Positions 52,763 through 62,424 of a DNA stretch of 64,000 nucleotides are shown piece by piece; positions within the stretch are counted from its first letter, which is position 1, and the number at the start of each line of letters is the position of its first letter. Where the stretch lies: positions 244,770 through 308,769 of the forward strand of contig NZ_JAPFQO010000009.1 of the NCBI RefSeq assembly GCF_026241195.1, in the 5' to 3' direction. The translations under genes were made by a program, and so were the position numbers. Below the pieces are notes generated by a model that saw only the letters and a list, made by a program, of their open reading frames with translations, did not search any database and had not been told where the DNA came from. The DNA is from Pontibacter anaerobius. Lineage in GTDB: Bacteria > Bacteroidota > Bacteroidia > Cytophagales > Hymenobacteraceae.

Positions 52763-54045
52763 GCTTTGCTTTTGCTCCAGGGACAGTGGTGTTCGTGAAT
52801 ATGCCGTTCAAAATCCTCTCTGAAGTATTTCAGAGCGCTCTGTAGGGGTTCCATGGCGCCGGGCGCGAGTGCGCAAAACGTATTGCCGGGGCCAAGGTAT
52901 TTGGTATGGAAATCGAGGGTGAGCAGGTGTTCGGGCTTACCCTCGCCTTTGTCTATCGCCAGCAGTATCTTCTCCACCCAGGGCAGGCCTTCGCGGCAAG
53001 GCGTGCAGAAGCCGCACGACTCCTGCGCAAAGAAGTGCTGCAGGTTCAGGGTAAAGCCCACCGGGCAGGTCTGGTCATCAAGTATGATCATGGTACCGGT
53101 GCCCATCCTGCTGCCTGCCGCTTGTATCGAAGGATAATCCATGGGTAGATCCAGGTGCTCTTCCACCAGAAAATCTGTAGAAGCTCCGCCGGGCAATAAG
53201 CCACGGAACAGGTAGCCGTCCTGCATGCCGCCGGCGTGTTCCTCCAGAATCTCGCGGATGGTAGTGCCCATGGGCAGCTCCCAGCAGCCCGGGTTTTTCA
53301 CGCGGCCGCTTACGCCGTAGAGTTTCGTGCCGGCATCCTCTGTTAAACCCAGTTTCTTAAACCAATCCGCGCCGTTGTTGATGATGTGGGGCAGGCAGCA
53401 GAGGGTCTCCACGTTGTTAACGATGGTGGGCTTGCCAAACAAACCGCTGACCTGCGGGAAGGGGGGCTTGGCCCGAGGATTTGCGCGCTTGCCTTCCAAG
53501 GCGTTGAGCAGGGCGGTTTCCTCGCCGCACATGTAGCGGCCTACGCCCGTGTGCAGGTGCATGTCTAGGTTAAAGCCGGAGCCAAGTATGTTTTTGCCGA
53601 GGTAACCGGCATCGTAAGCTTCCTGTATGGCATGGGATATTTCTCTTGCGGCTACCTTGTAGGCCCAACGCAGAAAGACGTAACTTATACTTGCCTGGAT
53701 GGCATAGGAGGCCACGATCATACCTTCGATGAGCTGGTGCGGGTTGCCCTCCAGCAGCACGCGGTCCTTAAAAGTGCCGGGCTCCATCTCGTCGGCGTTG
53801 GCCACCAGGTACTTGGGCTGTGCGGCATCCGGACCCATGGGCACAAAGCTCCATTTCAGGCCCGTGCTGAAGCCCGCGCCGCCGCGGCCGCGCAGGTTAG
53901 AATCCTTCACCAGCGTCTGCACCTCCTCGGGTGTCATCTCTTTCAGGACTTTACGCACAGACTGGTAGCCACCCACTTTCTCATACTCTTTCAAGCTGAG
54001 GGGTTTGCGTCCGGGTACGATGTGTTGGGTAAGCGGCTTTTCCAT
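52744..54045 (-). CDS. nuoF: NADH-quinone oxidoreductase subunit F
   Basis: The 433-residue flavoprotein binds NADH and FMN (LRGRGGAGFSTGLKW, GAGRYMCGEETAL-like GVGRYMCGEETALLNALEG) and the [4Fe-4S] cluster N3 (ESCGFCTPCREG and a distal Cys in NTFCALAPGA). It accepts electrons from NADH and passes them to NuoE/NuoG. The unusual C-terminus HIHEHHCPWSKSK is His/Cys-rich. It starts 17 bases after nuoE. Confidence 0.95.
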   Translation of the reverse strand: MEKPLTQHIVPGRKPLSLKEYEKVGGYQSVRKVLKEMTPEEVQTLVKDSNLRGRGGAGFSTGLKWSFVPMGPDAAQPKYLVANADEMEPGTFKDRVLLEGNPHQLIEGMIVASYAIQASISYVFLRWAYKVAAREISHAIQEAYDAGYLGKNILGSGFNLDMHLHTGVGRYMCGEETALLNALEGKRANPRAKPPFPQVSGLFGKPTIVNNVETLCCLPHIINNGADWFKKLGLTEDAGTKLYGVSGRVKNPGCWELPMGTTIREILEEHAGGMQDGYLFRGLLPGGASTDFLVEEHLDLPMDYPSIQAAGSRMGTGTMIILDDQTCPVGFTLNLQHFFAQESCGFCTPCREGLPWVEKILLAIDKGEGKPEHLLTLDFHTKYLGPGNTFCALAPGAMEPLQSALKYFREDFERHIHEHHCPWSKSKAWQPST

Positions 54046-54062
54046 AGGCCCGCTTTCGGTTT

Positions 54063-54527
54063 TTAGGTGTACTTGCTCAAAATGTCATCCAGTTGTTCCA
54101 CCGTTAGGTTACGGTACAGGTCGTTGTCAATCATAAGGGCGGGGGCACAGTCGCAGGTGCCCAGGCAGCAGTTAGGAAGTATGGTAAAGCGGCCATCTGC
54201 TGTGGTCTGGCCATATTGTATGCTCAGTTTCTCGAATAGTTGGTTGCGGATGTCCTCATAACCCATCACGTAGCAGCTGATGCTGTCGCAGACAAGTATG
54301 ACATGCCGCCCCACGGGCCTTCGGAAAATCAGGTTATAGAAAGTAGCCACGCTGTCCAGCTCCGCCGTGGACATGCCCACGTATTCGGCCACATCCTGCA
54401 GGCTCTCATCCGATACCCAGCCATGGCTTTGCTGCACAATCTTCAGGGCCTCGATGCAGGCGTTCTTCGGTGATGGCACCAGGCTTATCTCGTGGTCTAT
54501 CTGATGTTTTTCCTCTGCAGTCAGCAT
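54063..54527 (-). CDS. nuoE: NADH-quinone oxidoreductase subunit E
   Basis: The 154-residue thioredoxin-like subunit has the four [2Fe-2S] ligands C80, C85, C121 and C125 (VCDSISCYVMG, NCCLGTCDCAPA). A helical N-terminus (SPKNACIEALKIVQQSHGWV) is as in other NuoE proteins. It lies 130 bases after nuoCD, across an AT-rich inverted repeat. Confidence 0.94.
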   Translation of the reverse strand: MLTAEEKHQIDHEISLVPSPKNACIEALKIVQQSHGWVSDESLQDVAEYVGMSTAELDSVATFYNLIFRRPVGRHVILVCDSISCYVMGYEDIRNQLFEKLSIQYGQTTADGRFTILPNCCLGTCDCAPALMIDNDLYRNLTVEQLDDILSKYT

Positions 54528-54536
54528 GTTCTATAG

Positions 54537-54644
54537 TTTAGAGTTAAAAGTTTATAGTTTAGAGTTTTGATGAGTTACTTGTTGATTGTATAAGTGGCAT
54601 TTTATAGTTTTCTTTTACATCAACTCATAACTTTTCACTCTAAA
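54537..54644. repeat. AT-rich inverted repeat between nuoCD and nuoE
   Basis: TTTAGAGTTAAAAGTTTATA (from 54537) is complementary, with two or three mismatches, to the run ending CTTTTCACTCTAAA (54622-54644). Similar ACTCT/AGAGT tracts occur near 1.3, 1.6 and 56.9 kb. It may act as an mRNA-processing or attenuation structure, or be a decayed repeat. Confidence 0.5.
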
Positions 54645-54657
54645 CTCTTAACTGAAA

Positions 54658-56406
54658 TCACCTGTCAATATCCGCCAGCACGTAGTCCATCGCGCCAAGT
54701 ATGGAGAGCAGGTCTGCCACGGTATAGCCTTTGGTGATGTAAGGCAGCATCTGCATGTGCGGGAACGAGGGCGTGCGTATCCGCAACCTGTAGGGCGAGG
54801 TGTTTCCGTCGCTGGTGACGTAGTAGCCGTTGGCCCCTTTCGTTGCCTCAATGCAGCTCATGGCCTCGCCAACGGGCATCACCGGCCCCCAGGTCACGCC
54901 TAAAAAGTGCGTAATCAGGGTTTCTATATCGTGCATGGTATTCTTCTTGATTGGCGGCGTGGTGAGTGGGTGGTCAGATTTAAACGGTCCCTCTGGCATG
55001 TTTTTCAGGCATTGCTCGATGATTCGCAGGCTCTGGCGCATTTCCGCCACACGAACCACGGCCCGGTCGTAGCAGTCGCCGTTGGAGGCGGTGGGCACGT
55101 CGAAATCAAACATTTCGTAACCCGAGTAAGGCTGTTTCTTGCGGAAGTCCCAATCTGAACCGCAGGCACGCAGGTTCGGGCCGGTCACACCCCACTCTAT
55201 CGCCTCATCCAGGGTAAAAATGCCGATGCCTTTGGTGCGCGCCTTGAACAGGCTGTTTTTCATCACCATGGCATCGTACTCTTTTAACCTTTTGGGGAAA
55301 TAGTTTATGAAATTTTGCACCAGTGTTTCCCAACCCTTGGGCAGGTCCTGTGCCACACCGCCGATGCGGAACCAGTTAGGGTGCATGCGCCCGCCCGTAA
55401 TTGCCTCCACAATGTCAAATATTTTCTCGCGGTCAGTGAACATGTAGAACACCGGCGAGAGTTGGCCTACGTCCTGGGCAAAGGTACCGTACCACACCAA
55501 ATGGCTAGCGATTCGGAACAGTTCACACAGCATCACTCGGATCACCTTCACGCGGTCAGGTACCTGGATGCCCGCCAGTTTCTCCACGGCCATCAGGTAG
55601 GCCAGGTTATTCATCACGCCTCCCAGGTAGTCCACGCGGTCGGTGTAGGGGAGGTAGGTGTGCCACGACTGGCGCTCGGCCATTTTCTCCTGCCCCCGGT
55701 GGTGAAAACCGATATCAGGTATGGCATCCACGATGTCCTCGCCATCAAGCTGCAAAACGATACGCAATACGCCGTGCGTGCCCGGGTGCTGGGGGCCAAT
55801 ATTTAAAAACATGAAATCGCTGTCGTCGCTCTGGCGCTGCAGGCCCCATTCCTCGGGTTTAAACTGCAACGCTGCCTGCTCCAGGTCTACCTTTTCATCA
55901 TACAAAGCGAAAGGGCCCATTTCGGTGGCGCGGGCCGGATGCTCTTTGCGGAGCGGGTGGCCTACCCAGGTGCGCGGCATCAGTATGCGGTAGAGGTGGG
56001 GATGCCCGGTAAAGCGGATACCGAACATATCGTATACTTCGCGCTCGTACCAGTTGGCGTTGGCCCAGAGGCTGCTTATACTTGGCACCGTCGGAAACTC
56101 GTCGCGGAAGCCTACTTTAAGACGGATAAAGCTATTTCGCTCGAAAGAGAGCAGGTGGTAAATGATGGTGAAGGCGTAAGGAATGTGGCCGTTGTTTGGC
56201 TTGCGCGTCCGCTCGTCAATGGCGGTGAGGTCATAAAGCAGGGGGTAGGGCTGCGGGATTTCCTTTTTCAGGAAGGTAAGCACCGCCACGATTTTATCGT
56301 GGGGCATCCAGAGGGTGAGTACATCATCCTTTGTTGATTGTGGGGTGAACGTATCCTCCCCGAACTGCGCCTGCAGCCGTGCTAATGTGCTGGTCCCGTT
56401 TTCCAT
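54658..56406 (-). CDS. nuoCD: NADH-quinone oxidoreductase fused subunits C and D
   Basis: The 582-residue protein joins NuoC (about 1-175; [36 protein letters not shown]) to NuoD (about 195-582; [34 protein letters not shown], the quinone-site His and the C-terminal [27 protein letters not shown] end). The fusion is in one open frame with no stop between. NuoD provides the quinone-binding pocket with NuoB. It is 97 bases downstream of the DUF4242 gene. Confidence 0.95.
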   Translation of the reverse strand: MENGTSTLARLQAQFGEDTFTPQSTKDDVLTLWMPHDKIVAVLTFLKKEIPQPYPLLYDLTAIDERTRKPNNGHIPYAFTIIYHLLSFERNSFIRLKVGFRDEFPTVPSISSLWANANWYEREVYDMFGIRFTGHPHLYRILMPRTWVGHPLRKEHPARATEMGPFALYDEKVDLEQAALQFKPEEWGLQRQSDDSDFMFLNIGPQHPGTHGVLRIVLQLDGEDIVDAIPDIGFHHRGQEKMAERQSWHTYLPYTDRVDYLGGVMNNLAYLMAVEKLAGIQVPDRVKVIRVMLCELFRIASHLVWYGTFAQDVGQLSPVFYMFTDREKIFDIVEAITGGRMHPNWFRIGGVAQDLPKGWETLVQNFINYFPKRLKEYDAMVMKNSLFKARTKGIGIFTLDEAIEWGVTGPNLRACGSDWDFRKKQPYSGYEMFDFDVPTASNGDCYDRAVVRVAEMRQSLRIIEQCLKNMPEGPFKSDHPLTTPPIKKNTMHDIETLITHFLGVTWGPVMPVGEAMSCIEATKGANGYYVTSDGNTSPYRLRIRTPSFPHMQMLPYITKGYTVADLLSILGAMDYVLADIDR

Positions 56407-56503
56407 GGGTGAAATCTGAAAAATGCCCTAAAATCTGCTACCTCATGCTTTGCCTTCTGTTTGTATTCTCTTCGTTTTTTGATTCTTTTAAATTTTATAC
56501 TTT

Positions 56504-56776
56504 CTATTCGGCTGTTACTGGGTCGATGATGGTCTTTACCTCACTGATTGCGTTGGCAGGTATTCCCACCTGTTGCGCATGCTCCCGGATCATCTCTTCA
56601 TTGGGTGCGTTATAGATGCAGTACACTTTGTTGTCGGTTACATAGCTGTGCACCCACTGGATTTTGGGGCCCAGTTTATTTAGTACCCCACAGGAGTTCT
56701 GCGAAACGCTTTTTAACTGTTCAGCAGTAAGATCGCCGGCTCCCGGAATCTCCCGCTCGATCACGTATTTTGGCAT
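56504..56776 (-). CDS. DUF4242-type small protein inside the nuo locus
   Basis: The 90-residue cytoplasmic protein has the DUF4242 pattern: PKYVIEREIPGAGDLTAEQL, VLNKLGPKIQWVHSYV, YCIYNAPNEEMIREHA and a final VKTIIDPVTAE. Characterised relatives such as SCO4226 of Streptomyces bind nickel and form a ferredoxin-like fold. Cys29, Cys53 and several His residues are possible ligands. It sits between nuoB and nuoCD on the same strand (gaps of 128 and 97 bases). That is not a standard complex I position, so it is either an accessory gene or an insertion. Confidence 0.8.
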   Translation of the reverse strand: MPKYVIEREIPGAGDLTAEQLKSVSQNSCGVLNKLGPKIQWVHSYVTDNKVYCIYNAPNEEMIREHAQQVGIPANAISEVKTIIDPVTAE

Positions 56777-56833
56777 ATATTTTTAAATTGAAAGGTTTAT
56801 ACTTTTCTGATACTCACAAATACATTTCAGACT

Positions 56834-56862
56834 CTCACAGGTCTTAAAGACGCTGTGAGGTC
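56834..56862. repeat. REP-like hairpin between DUF4242 gene and nuoB
   Basis: CTCACAGGTCTTAAAGACGC followed by TGTGAGGTC folds into a hairpin nearly the same as the one at 48906-48935. It is followed by an ACTCT-rich tract (56870-56900). Confidence 0.65.
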
Positions 56863-56904
56863 GTAGGACTCTCTACCTCTCAAACTCTTAAACTCTCTAA
56901 CTCC

Positions 56905-57543
56905 CTACACTTCATCCGGGGAGCGGAACTCAGTCATTTTCGACCTGGCCTCCTGCCTTCTTTCCTTCACGTCTATCTTTTCGGGCCTTATAATACCTTG
57001 TTCGCCGATGGTCCAGCTCAGCGGTCTGCGCTCTTTACCGACAGACTCAGCCAACAACATCAGGCCCTCCATGAAAGCGTCAGGCCTTGGGGGACAACCG
57101 GGCACGTACACATCCACCGGCAGAAACTTATCCACCCCCTGCACTACGCTGTAGATATCGAACATGCCGCCGGAGTTGGCGCAGCTGCCCATCGAGATCA
57201 CCCAGCGGGGCTCCATCATTTGCTCGTGCAGGCGCTTGATGATCGGTGCCATCTTGATGAAAACCGTGCCGGCAATGATCATCACGTCGGCCTCGCGCGG
57301 CGTGCCCCGGATAACCTCGGCGCCAAAGCGGGCCACGTCATACTTGGGCGTCATGCTGGTGGCCATCTCCACAAAGCAGCAGCTCAGGCCAAAGTGGAAA
57401 GGCCACATGGAGTTCTTCCGGCCCCAGGCAATCAGGTCCTGAAGCGTAGTGAGCATGATGCTTTGTTGCACCGTCTCCTCGTAAGAGCTTGTGCCGCTCA
57501 TTGCCTTCGCTGGGTCATCGGGTTTGCTGAGCCACCATTTCAT
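56905..57543 (-). CDS. nuoB: NADH-quinone oxidoreductase subunit B
   Basis: The 212-residue subunit carries the terminal cluster N2, with ligands C55 and C56 in [10 protein letters not shown]121 in [12 protein letters not shown] and C150 in VPGCPPRPD, next to the quinone site. The C-terminal tail ([13 protein letters not shown]) is longer than in E. coli. It lies 53 bases after a beta-barrel gene, which separates it from nuoA. Confidence 0.95.
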   Translation of the reverse strand: MKWWLSKPDDPAKAMSGTSSYEETVQQSIMLTTLQDLIAWGRKNSMWPFHFGLSCCFVEMATSMTPKYDVARFGAEVIRGTPREADVMIIAGTVFIKMAPIIKRLHEQMMEPRWVISMGSCANSGGMFDIYSVVQGVDKFLPVDVYVPGCPPRPDAFMEGLMLLAESVGKERRPLSWTIGEQGIIRPEKIDVKERRQEARSKMTEFRSPDEV

Positions 57544-57596
57544 AGGCTGTTGGTTTTATAGTTTATCCGGCAGGTTTACCAATTGTGTTATACTTA

Positions 57597-58157
57597 TCAG
57601 CGGCGATTGCGCTGGTCTTTTAATGTATATCCAAATGCTATTCCGGCCCACAAGATGCCTTGTGCTTTATTGTATTTGTATTGGCTGCCCTTTATCTGTA
57701 ACATGGGTGTTAAACCTGTCTTGAAAAAGAAACCGCCTTCTCTTTTTTGGTACCTGTAGCCAACTCTTGCAGTTGGAAGACCCATTAGCTGAGTAATATC
57801 AGAGCCCTCAAAGTCCTGGTAGCGCTCATAAAGAGCAGTAACCCCTAGGCCAAGCTCCAGATGATGGTTTCCTGCCCCTCTCAGATAGGATAGCTCAACA
57901 GGTATGGTAAGCAAGTTCTGGTTACCGTCTTCCATGTAGCTGAGCGACTCTCTGTAATACATAGCACCCACCCTGGCCGACATTTTCCATTTTGGTTTAG
58001 CCAGCATGATCCTGTCATAGTTAAAGGAGTAATACCCCCCGTTCCCCCCGAACTCTACAAAAAGAGAATGCCTCCTAAGTGGCTCTGGGCTTTCCTGTGC
58101 GAGGACAGGACTCGCAGTGAATATACATAGCATTGCCAGCAGTTTTATGTGCTTCAT
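57597..58157 (-). CDS. Outer-membrane beta-barrel-like protein between nuoA and nuoB
   Basis: The 186-residue protein has a signal peptide (MKHIKLLAMLCIFTASPVLA) and beta strands with alternating aromatics (SLFVEFGGNGGYYSFNYD, ARVGAMYYRESLSY, LELGLGVTALYERY, LWAGIAFGYTL). This is a typical small outer-membrane barrel of unknown function. I start at the ATG at 58157 because it places the signal peptide first. It lies between nuoA (34 bases) and nuoB (53 bases) on the same strand, an unusual place for an envelope protein. Base composition is more AT-rich than nuoA or nuoB. Confidence 0.75.
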   Translation of the reverse strand: MKHIKLLAMLCIFTASPVLAQESPEPLRRHSLFVEFGGNGGYYSFNYDRIMLAKPKWKMSARVGAMYYRESLSYMEDGNQNLLTIPVELSYLRGAGNHHLELGLGVTALYERYQDFEGSDITQLMGLPTARVGYRYQKREGGFFFKTGLTPMLQIKGSQYKYNKAQGILWAGIAFGYTLKDQRNRR

Positions 58158-58191
58158 ATATTGGATGAAGTATGGCCAATTCATTTTATCC

Positions 58192-58623
58192 TCAGGCCGC
58201 AGGCTTCTGCGTCATGCGTTTGTAGGCGGCCAGGATCTTATTGCCGTCGGGTCCGAAGTCAAGGGCTCCGTTGCGCCACTCATACACCAGCACCACCACC
58301 AGCATCACGATGAACACGCCCACGCCTGCGTAGCCATACCAGCCCAACTCCCGGAAAGCGATAGCCCAGGAAAGTATGAACACCACCTCCACATCGAAGA
58401 TCACGAACAGCATGGCCACCAGGTAAAACTGCGAGGAGAAACGCATGCGGGCACCTCCCGCGCTCACGATTCCGCCTTCGTACGGCTCGCCTGTGGCGCG
58501 CTCTTTATGGCGCTGCCCCAGCACATACGACAGGCCAAGTATAAGCCCGACCAAACTGAGCACGATGGCGCCATAGACCAGTAACGGCCACAAAACGGTT
58601 GTACTTTCACTTGAAGTATCCAA
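58192..58623 (-). CDS. nuoA: NADH-quinone oxidoreductase subunit A
   Basis: The 143-residue three-helix membrane subunit contains KERATGEPYEGGIVSAGGA, RFSSQFYLVAMLFVIFDVEV, with the acidic FDVEV motif, and helix 3. It is the first gene of the nuo locus; the promoter should lie in 58624-58697, between it and the CBS-domain gene, although no consensus is clear there. Confidence 0.95.
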   Translation of the reverse strand: MDTSSESTTVLWPLLVYGAIVLSLVGLILGLSYVLGQRHKERATGEPYEGGIVSAGGARMRFSSQFYLVAMLFVIFDVEVVFILSWAIAFRELGWYGYAGVGVFIVMLVVVLVYEWRNGALDFGPDGNKILAAYKRMTQKPAA

Positions 58624-58697
58624 AGCAGTTTACCTCCTTGCGAATTAAAAGTATGACGTATGACAGCGTTCTCCGGGGCTATCCCTGCCGGTATTAA

Positions 58698-59129
58698 TTA
58701 ATGTCCTGTAATATAGTGCTCGAGGTTATCGATAATGAACTTCTGTTCCTCAATGATGTATTTCACAATATCCCCGATCGATACCAGCCCGACCAGTTTA
58801 TCGCCTTCTAAAACAGGAAGGTGGCGGATATATTTATGAGTCATCAGCTGCATGCACTCCTCAACTGTGTTGTCTGGTGTTACAGTGGCGGGATGCTCAC
58901 TCATGATCTCACTTACCAGGGTCTCTTTGGATGCTTTACCCTTCAGGATAACTTTTCGGGCATAGTCCCTCTCCGTGAAAATACCTGCGAAGCGCTCTTC
59001 ATCCATTACCAGCAAGGCCCCCACATTTTTCTCGACCATGAATTCCAATGCGTAGTAGACAGTAGTATAGGGAGTTACAAAAAGAGCCTCGTGCCCTTTC
59101 TTTTGCAGAATGTGTCTAACAGTGCCCAT
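58698..59129 (-). CDS. CBS-domain pair protein
   Basis: The 143-residue cytoplasmic protein consists of two CBS domains: VTPYTTVYYALEFMVEKNVGAL to FTERDYARKVILKGKASKET, and VTPDNTVEECMQLMTHKYIRHLPV to LVGLVSIGDIVKYI. Such pairs bind adenine nucleotides or sense energy state. No enzymatic domain is attached. It precedes nuoA on the same strand by 74 bases, so it may share the promoter region or be separately expressed. The partner is unknown. Confidence 0.88.
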   Translation of the reverse strand: MGTVRHILQKKGHEALFVTPYTTVYYALEFMVEKNVGALLVMDEERFAGIFTERDYARKVILKGKASKETLVSEIMSEHPATVTPDNTVEECMQLMTHKYIRHLPVLEGDKLVGLVSIGDIVKYIIEEQKFIIDNLEHYITGH

Positions 59130-59250
59130 AGTTACCTCCTTGTGGTTTTTGGGTATGAAAATTAAAAGATTACGTGTGTATACGAATGTTTAAAATTATT
59201 GGTGTAAAAATCATATATTTTTTAATAAAAATGCTTTCCAGCACTTTTTA

Positions 59251-59469
59251 ATGCCATCTTTTAGGATGTTAACCCTCTTTTTTCTACTGATGACCATCAT
59301 TTATCTTCTGTTTACACCACAACTTCTTATATTAATTACGTATATTGGTTATATGGAAACACTGATCATAGGTTTAGTTCTGGCTTTGTATGGAGTGGCT
59401 TACTTCATCTACTACTGCTACGGCAAAAAGCAGCAGCCCCCGCGCAAGCATTATGACCATTATTGGTAA
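59251..59469 (+). CDS. Possible small membrane protein
   Basis: The frame encodes 72 residues with two membrane segments and a positively charged tail (KKQQPPRKHYDHYW). A shorter product from an internal ATG at 59353 (METLIIGLVLALYG, 38 residues, one segment) is as plausible. No good ribosome site decides the start. The cytoplasmic basic tail and the terminator at 59602-59629 downstream favour a real gene. It is divergent from the CBS gene. No family recognised. Confidence 0.45.
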   Translation: MPSFRMLTLFFLLMTIIYLLFTPQLLILITYIGYMETLIIGLVLALYGVAYFIYYCYGKKQQPPRKHYDHYW

Positions 59470-59907
59470 CGGCTGGAGGCATAGGTTGCCTTAGGTGTGT
59501 TACAACACTTCGCGTGGGGTGAAACTTTGGTTACTCTGAAGGTGAGCTGTTTCTCTGCAAGTGTTGGCCTGTGCTTGTTAATGCCTCGCTTTAATCTGAT
59601 GCCGCCTATTACAACCATAGGCGGTTTTTGCTATATACTTTTTTGTTCAGCTATATTGCTGCCATTTTTGGTTTTCCTGCTGATTTATACTTTACGAAGT
59701 ATAGCTTTTTTCCTGTGCCTTCTCTATTTTTATACAGCGTATGTTGCTGTACATCTCTCTATAACAGGTTAACATGAGAACTACCTTTATACTTATTAAT
59801 TATACTTTTGATAATGATGAACATACAGGTATGGGCGCAGGAGTGGAAAAGAAAGGCATCATCAGTCAGATACGAAGAAGGATTAAATGAGTTAGAAATC
59901 GGCAAGG
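59470..59907. other. Gene-poor stretch before the exopolysaccharide gene
   Basis: Apart from the terminator at 59602-59629 I find no supported gene. Short frames exist (for example 59774-59890) without homology I can recognise. Several AAGTAT/ATACTT copies cluster at 59635-59810; the last at about 59805 marks the edge of the motif-free region. Confidence 0.5.
59602..59629 (+). terminator. Rho-independent terminator
   Basis: CCGCCTAT-TACAACC-ATAGGCGG followed by TTTTT: an 8-bp stem with T-run, about 130 bases after the small membrane protein stop. Confidence 0.8.
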
Positions 59908-61299
59908 TTAGTAAACATTCTCATTTCTTTGAAATGACTGCCAAACAGTAAGAAAAACAATTTTCAAGTCCAGATATAATGTCCAATTTTCTAAATACCA
60001 TAAGTCTGCCTGTACCCGGTTGAGCATAGCCATGGTTTCTTTCGTTTCACCTCTGAAGCCGTTAACCTGGGCCCAGCCTGTAATGCCTGGTGTCAGAAAG
60101 TGGCGAACCATATAATTATTGATCAGTTGAGAGTAGTCCTTAGTATGCTTCAGCATGTGTGGTCTTGGTCCAACTACTGACATGTTCCCAAAGAAGACGT
60201 TAATGAACTGAGGGAGTTCATCTATACTGGTTTTGCGCAAAATCCTGCCAATTCTGGTCACCCTGAAATCCCCCTTGCACGCTTGCAGTTTGTCGGCATT
60301 GTTATTTAGCGCCATGCTTCTGAATTTAAGGCATTGAAAAGATTTATTGTTCTTTCCAGAGCGCAGTTGCTTAAAAAATACAGGTCCTTTGGATTCAAGT
60401 TTAATTATGACTGCAAGTACTGGAGTGAGCCAGCTTAAGATAAACAGTAAAACTAAAGAAGAAAAAACAATATCAAAAGCTCTTTTTATTATCTCATTTG
60501 CCTTATTCTCTAAGGGCTCTTGCCGAGGTTTTAAGATGGTAACAGGTCCAACTAGTTCCACCATGAATCTTCCATTTAAAGCCCCCTTCACGTCTGGCAC
60601 CAGTCTAAAGCGCACCATGTACTTGTCAGCCTCTAGTATCAGCTTTTCTATTACTTCAAAGGCTTGATTGGGTAAAGAGCAGTAGATCTCACTTATTTTA
60701 TTCGTGGATGCATAAGACACGCTGTCTTTGGCATTTCCCAAATAATGTATGTGAGGCGGTACCTTGGTAGGGTCATCATCAAACATACCTGCTATTTGAT
60801 AATCCAACTCAGAGTTGGCATTTATGTAATTATAGAGCTCTATGCCTGCAGGACTTGCGCCGACAATGGCTATACTACTAGAGGTTGCCCATTTATTTTT
60901 TTTGTATTTCCTATATAATAAAAAGGAGAGTCTCCAACCAATAATGAAAGCAGGAAAGAGAACAAAGTAGTAGATGAACGGAGTTGGTGGGATATAGAAG
61001 TGAGGTAGCAAAAGCTTTATAGCTGCAGAAAGAGAAATAAAAACGCATAAAGCTGCAACGTTTGCAGACATAACAGGTGCTGCATTACGCTTTAATATTT
61101 GGCTGTACACGTTACAAATATTTGAACTATAAAACCAGCTAAAGTTTAGTAAAACAATAGTCAGCCTGTAATCATACACTTCCGCCCAAATTAACTCGTT
61201 GTCTGCTAAAATGAAACAAAAATACAAGGTGCCGTTTAATAAAAAGTAATCGACGACAACGTTAATCCATTTAAAGAGGGTAGAGTATTTATGTGCCAT
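59908..61299 (-). CDS. Exopolysaccharide polyprenyl glycosylphosphotransferase (WcaJ/WbaP-type)
   Basis: The 463-residue protein has four N-terminal membrane helices (about 10-125), a Rossmann-like domain (SSSIAIVGASPAGIELYNY, about 140-260), a fifth hydrophobic hairpin and the bacterial sugar transferase domain. That domain contains KRAFDIVFSSLVLLF, GPVFFKQLRSGKN, FKFRSM-like CLKFRSMALN, DELPQFINVFFGNMSVVGP and TPGITGWAQVNGFRGET. It transfers a sugar-1-phosphate to undecaprenyl phosphate, starting polysaccharide synthesis at the inner membrane. The gene is AT-rich and free of the AAGTAT motif abundant elsewhere, suggesting horizontal acquisition. No other exopolysaccharide genes are seen within the window. 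Confidence 0.9.
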   Translation of the reverse strand: MAHKYSTLFKWINVVVDYFLLNGTLYFCFILADNELIWAEVYDYRLTIVLLNFSWFYSSNICNVYSQILKRNAAPVMSANVAALCVFISLSAAIKLLLPHFYIPPTPFIYYFVLFPAFIIGWRLSFLLYRKYKKNKWATSSSIAIVGASPAGIELYNYINANSELDYQIAGMFDDDPTKVPPHIHYLGNAKDSVSYASTNKISEIYCSLPNQAFEVIEKLILEADKYMVRFRLVPDVKGALNGRFMVELVGPVTILKPRQEPLENKANEIIKRAFDIVFSSLVLLFILSWLTPVLAVIIKLESKGPVFFKQLRSGKNNKSFQCLKFRSMALNNNADKLQACKGDFRVTRIGRILRKTSIDELPQFINVFFGNMSVVGPRPHMLKHTKDYSQLINNYMVRHFLTPGITGWAQVNGFRGETKETMAMLNRVQADLWYLENWTLYLDLKIVFLTVWQSFQRNENVY

Positions 61300-61548
61300 A
61301 GTGAGCGGTATAAACTAATGCCATTTATTTACATTCTGGGCTTTAATAAAATAGCGACAGTCAAAAGAAACTTGATGAAAAATAATTTTTCTACTATAGA
61401 AAGCTCATACTATACCTTATAATACATCTATTTATTTTGTAGGATTTGAATATTTATTATTATTTAGCCAATGATTTAAATTTATGGGCGAATGGATATA
61501 GTTTAAATATTTATTATTTATGTTAAATATGATGTGGTTTTTTTGCTA

Positions 61549-62292
61549 TGTTGTGACTGAAAAATGGATTTTGGTTAACTTTGTTGGAATTATGGTATTT
61601 GGAGGGAGGATAGTAGATGAGCCACGGCAGATACGAGCTAAGTCAGCGGCAGTGGGAGCTCATCAACGGTATCTTCTGAGTTTTTTGCTCTGGCAGCCCC
61701 TGGCGGGACTTGCCGGAGAAGTACGTGCCATTGCAGACAGTGTATGACAGGTTCAGGAAGTGGCGGCGGCAGTGCGTATTCGAGAAGGTGCTCCAAAAGT
61801 AAGGTTGCATCTGCAGCAGGACGGGTGCCTGGACTTGGTTACCTGGTTTGTGGATGTCACCGTTAACAAGATGCACAAATCCGCTGCGGCAGGGGCTACC
61901 CGCTTCAGGTGCGCCTGACCGGTGGGCAGGAAGGTGAGGTCCCGCAGTTTCTTAGGCTACTGGAGTTTTAAGAGAAAAGACCTAGGGTAGTGGTGGCTTA
62001 CAAAGGGTATGACAGCCAGGCCGTCCGAAAGGCGCTGCGGGAGCAGTCTATAAAGGCGCATATACCTGAAAGAGTCCTAGTTGGGGGAAGCAGGTGCAGA
62101 AGAAAGGGAAGGCCACCTAAAGTGAGCAAAGAGGTGTACCGCCGGAGGAACATCATCGAAAGGCTCTTTGGCAGGATTAAGGAGACGATACGGTTTGCCT
62201 GCAGATTCGATAAACTTGCAGACAGCTATCTGGCTTTCGCTCAACTGGCCTTTATGGAAGTCTACCTAAAACCTTATTTTTCAGACACACCC
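61549..62292 (+). mobile_element. Degenerate IS5-family-like insertion sequence
   Basis: A transposase pseudogene is bounded by imperfect inverted ends: TGTTGTGACTGAAAAA (61549-61564) against the complement of TTTTTCAGACACACCC (62277-62292), 13 of 16 matching. The total of about 745 bp is shorter than an intact IS5-type element because of internal deletions. Target duplications are not clear. Confidence 0.65.
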
Positions 62293-62295
62293 TAG
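61617..62295 (+). pseudogene. IS5-like transposase pseudogene
   Basis: The reading starts MSHGRYELSQRQWELINGIF and then breaks at a stop. It resumes in another frame with SPWRDLPEKYVPLQTVYDRF and KWRRQCVFEKVLQK, and after further breaks ends with VVAYKGYDSQAVRKALREQS, RRRNIIERLFGRIKETIR and FDKLADSYLAFAQLAFMEVY. These match the N-terminal, central and C-terminal parts of IS5-family DDE transposases. The segment between the N-terminal helix-turn-helix and the WRDLP motif is deleted and several stops or shifts are present, so it is inactive. Confidence 0.85.
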
Positions 62296-62424
62296 TAGTA
62301 GATTTTGTTCCTGATTTAACCTCCTGTAGCACTGTTAGCTAACCTAGAATGAGCAGGTATTTATGAAATTCTACAGTTGCGGAAAACCTTTTTGGCGCTT
62401 AAGAGGATGTCTAGCTTTTATTTT

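Noticed and set aside
42435..58623. Interpreting the AAGTAT hexamers in the nuo operon as internal promoters
   Set aside because: They occur in any phase and strand within genes and do not match the TAnnTTTG element of the phylum; a promoter role cannot explain their number.
59497..59772. 91-residue hydrophobic frame
   Set aside because: Starts with GTG and contains a good rho-independent terminator (59602-59629) within it; unlikely to be translated.
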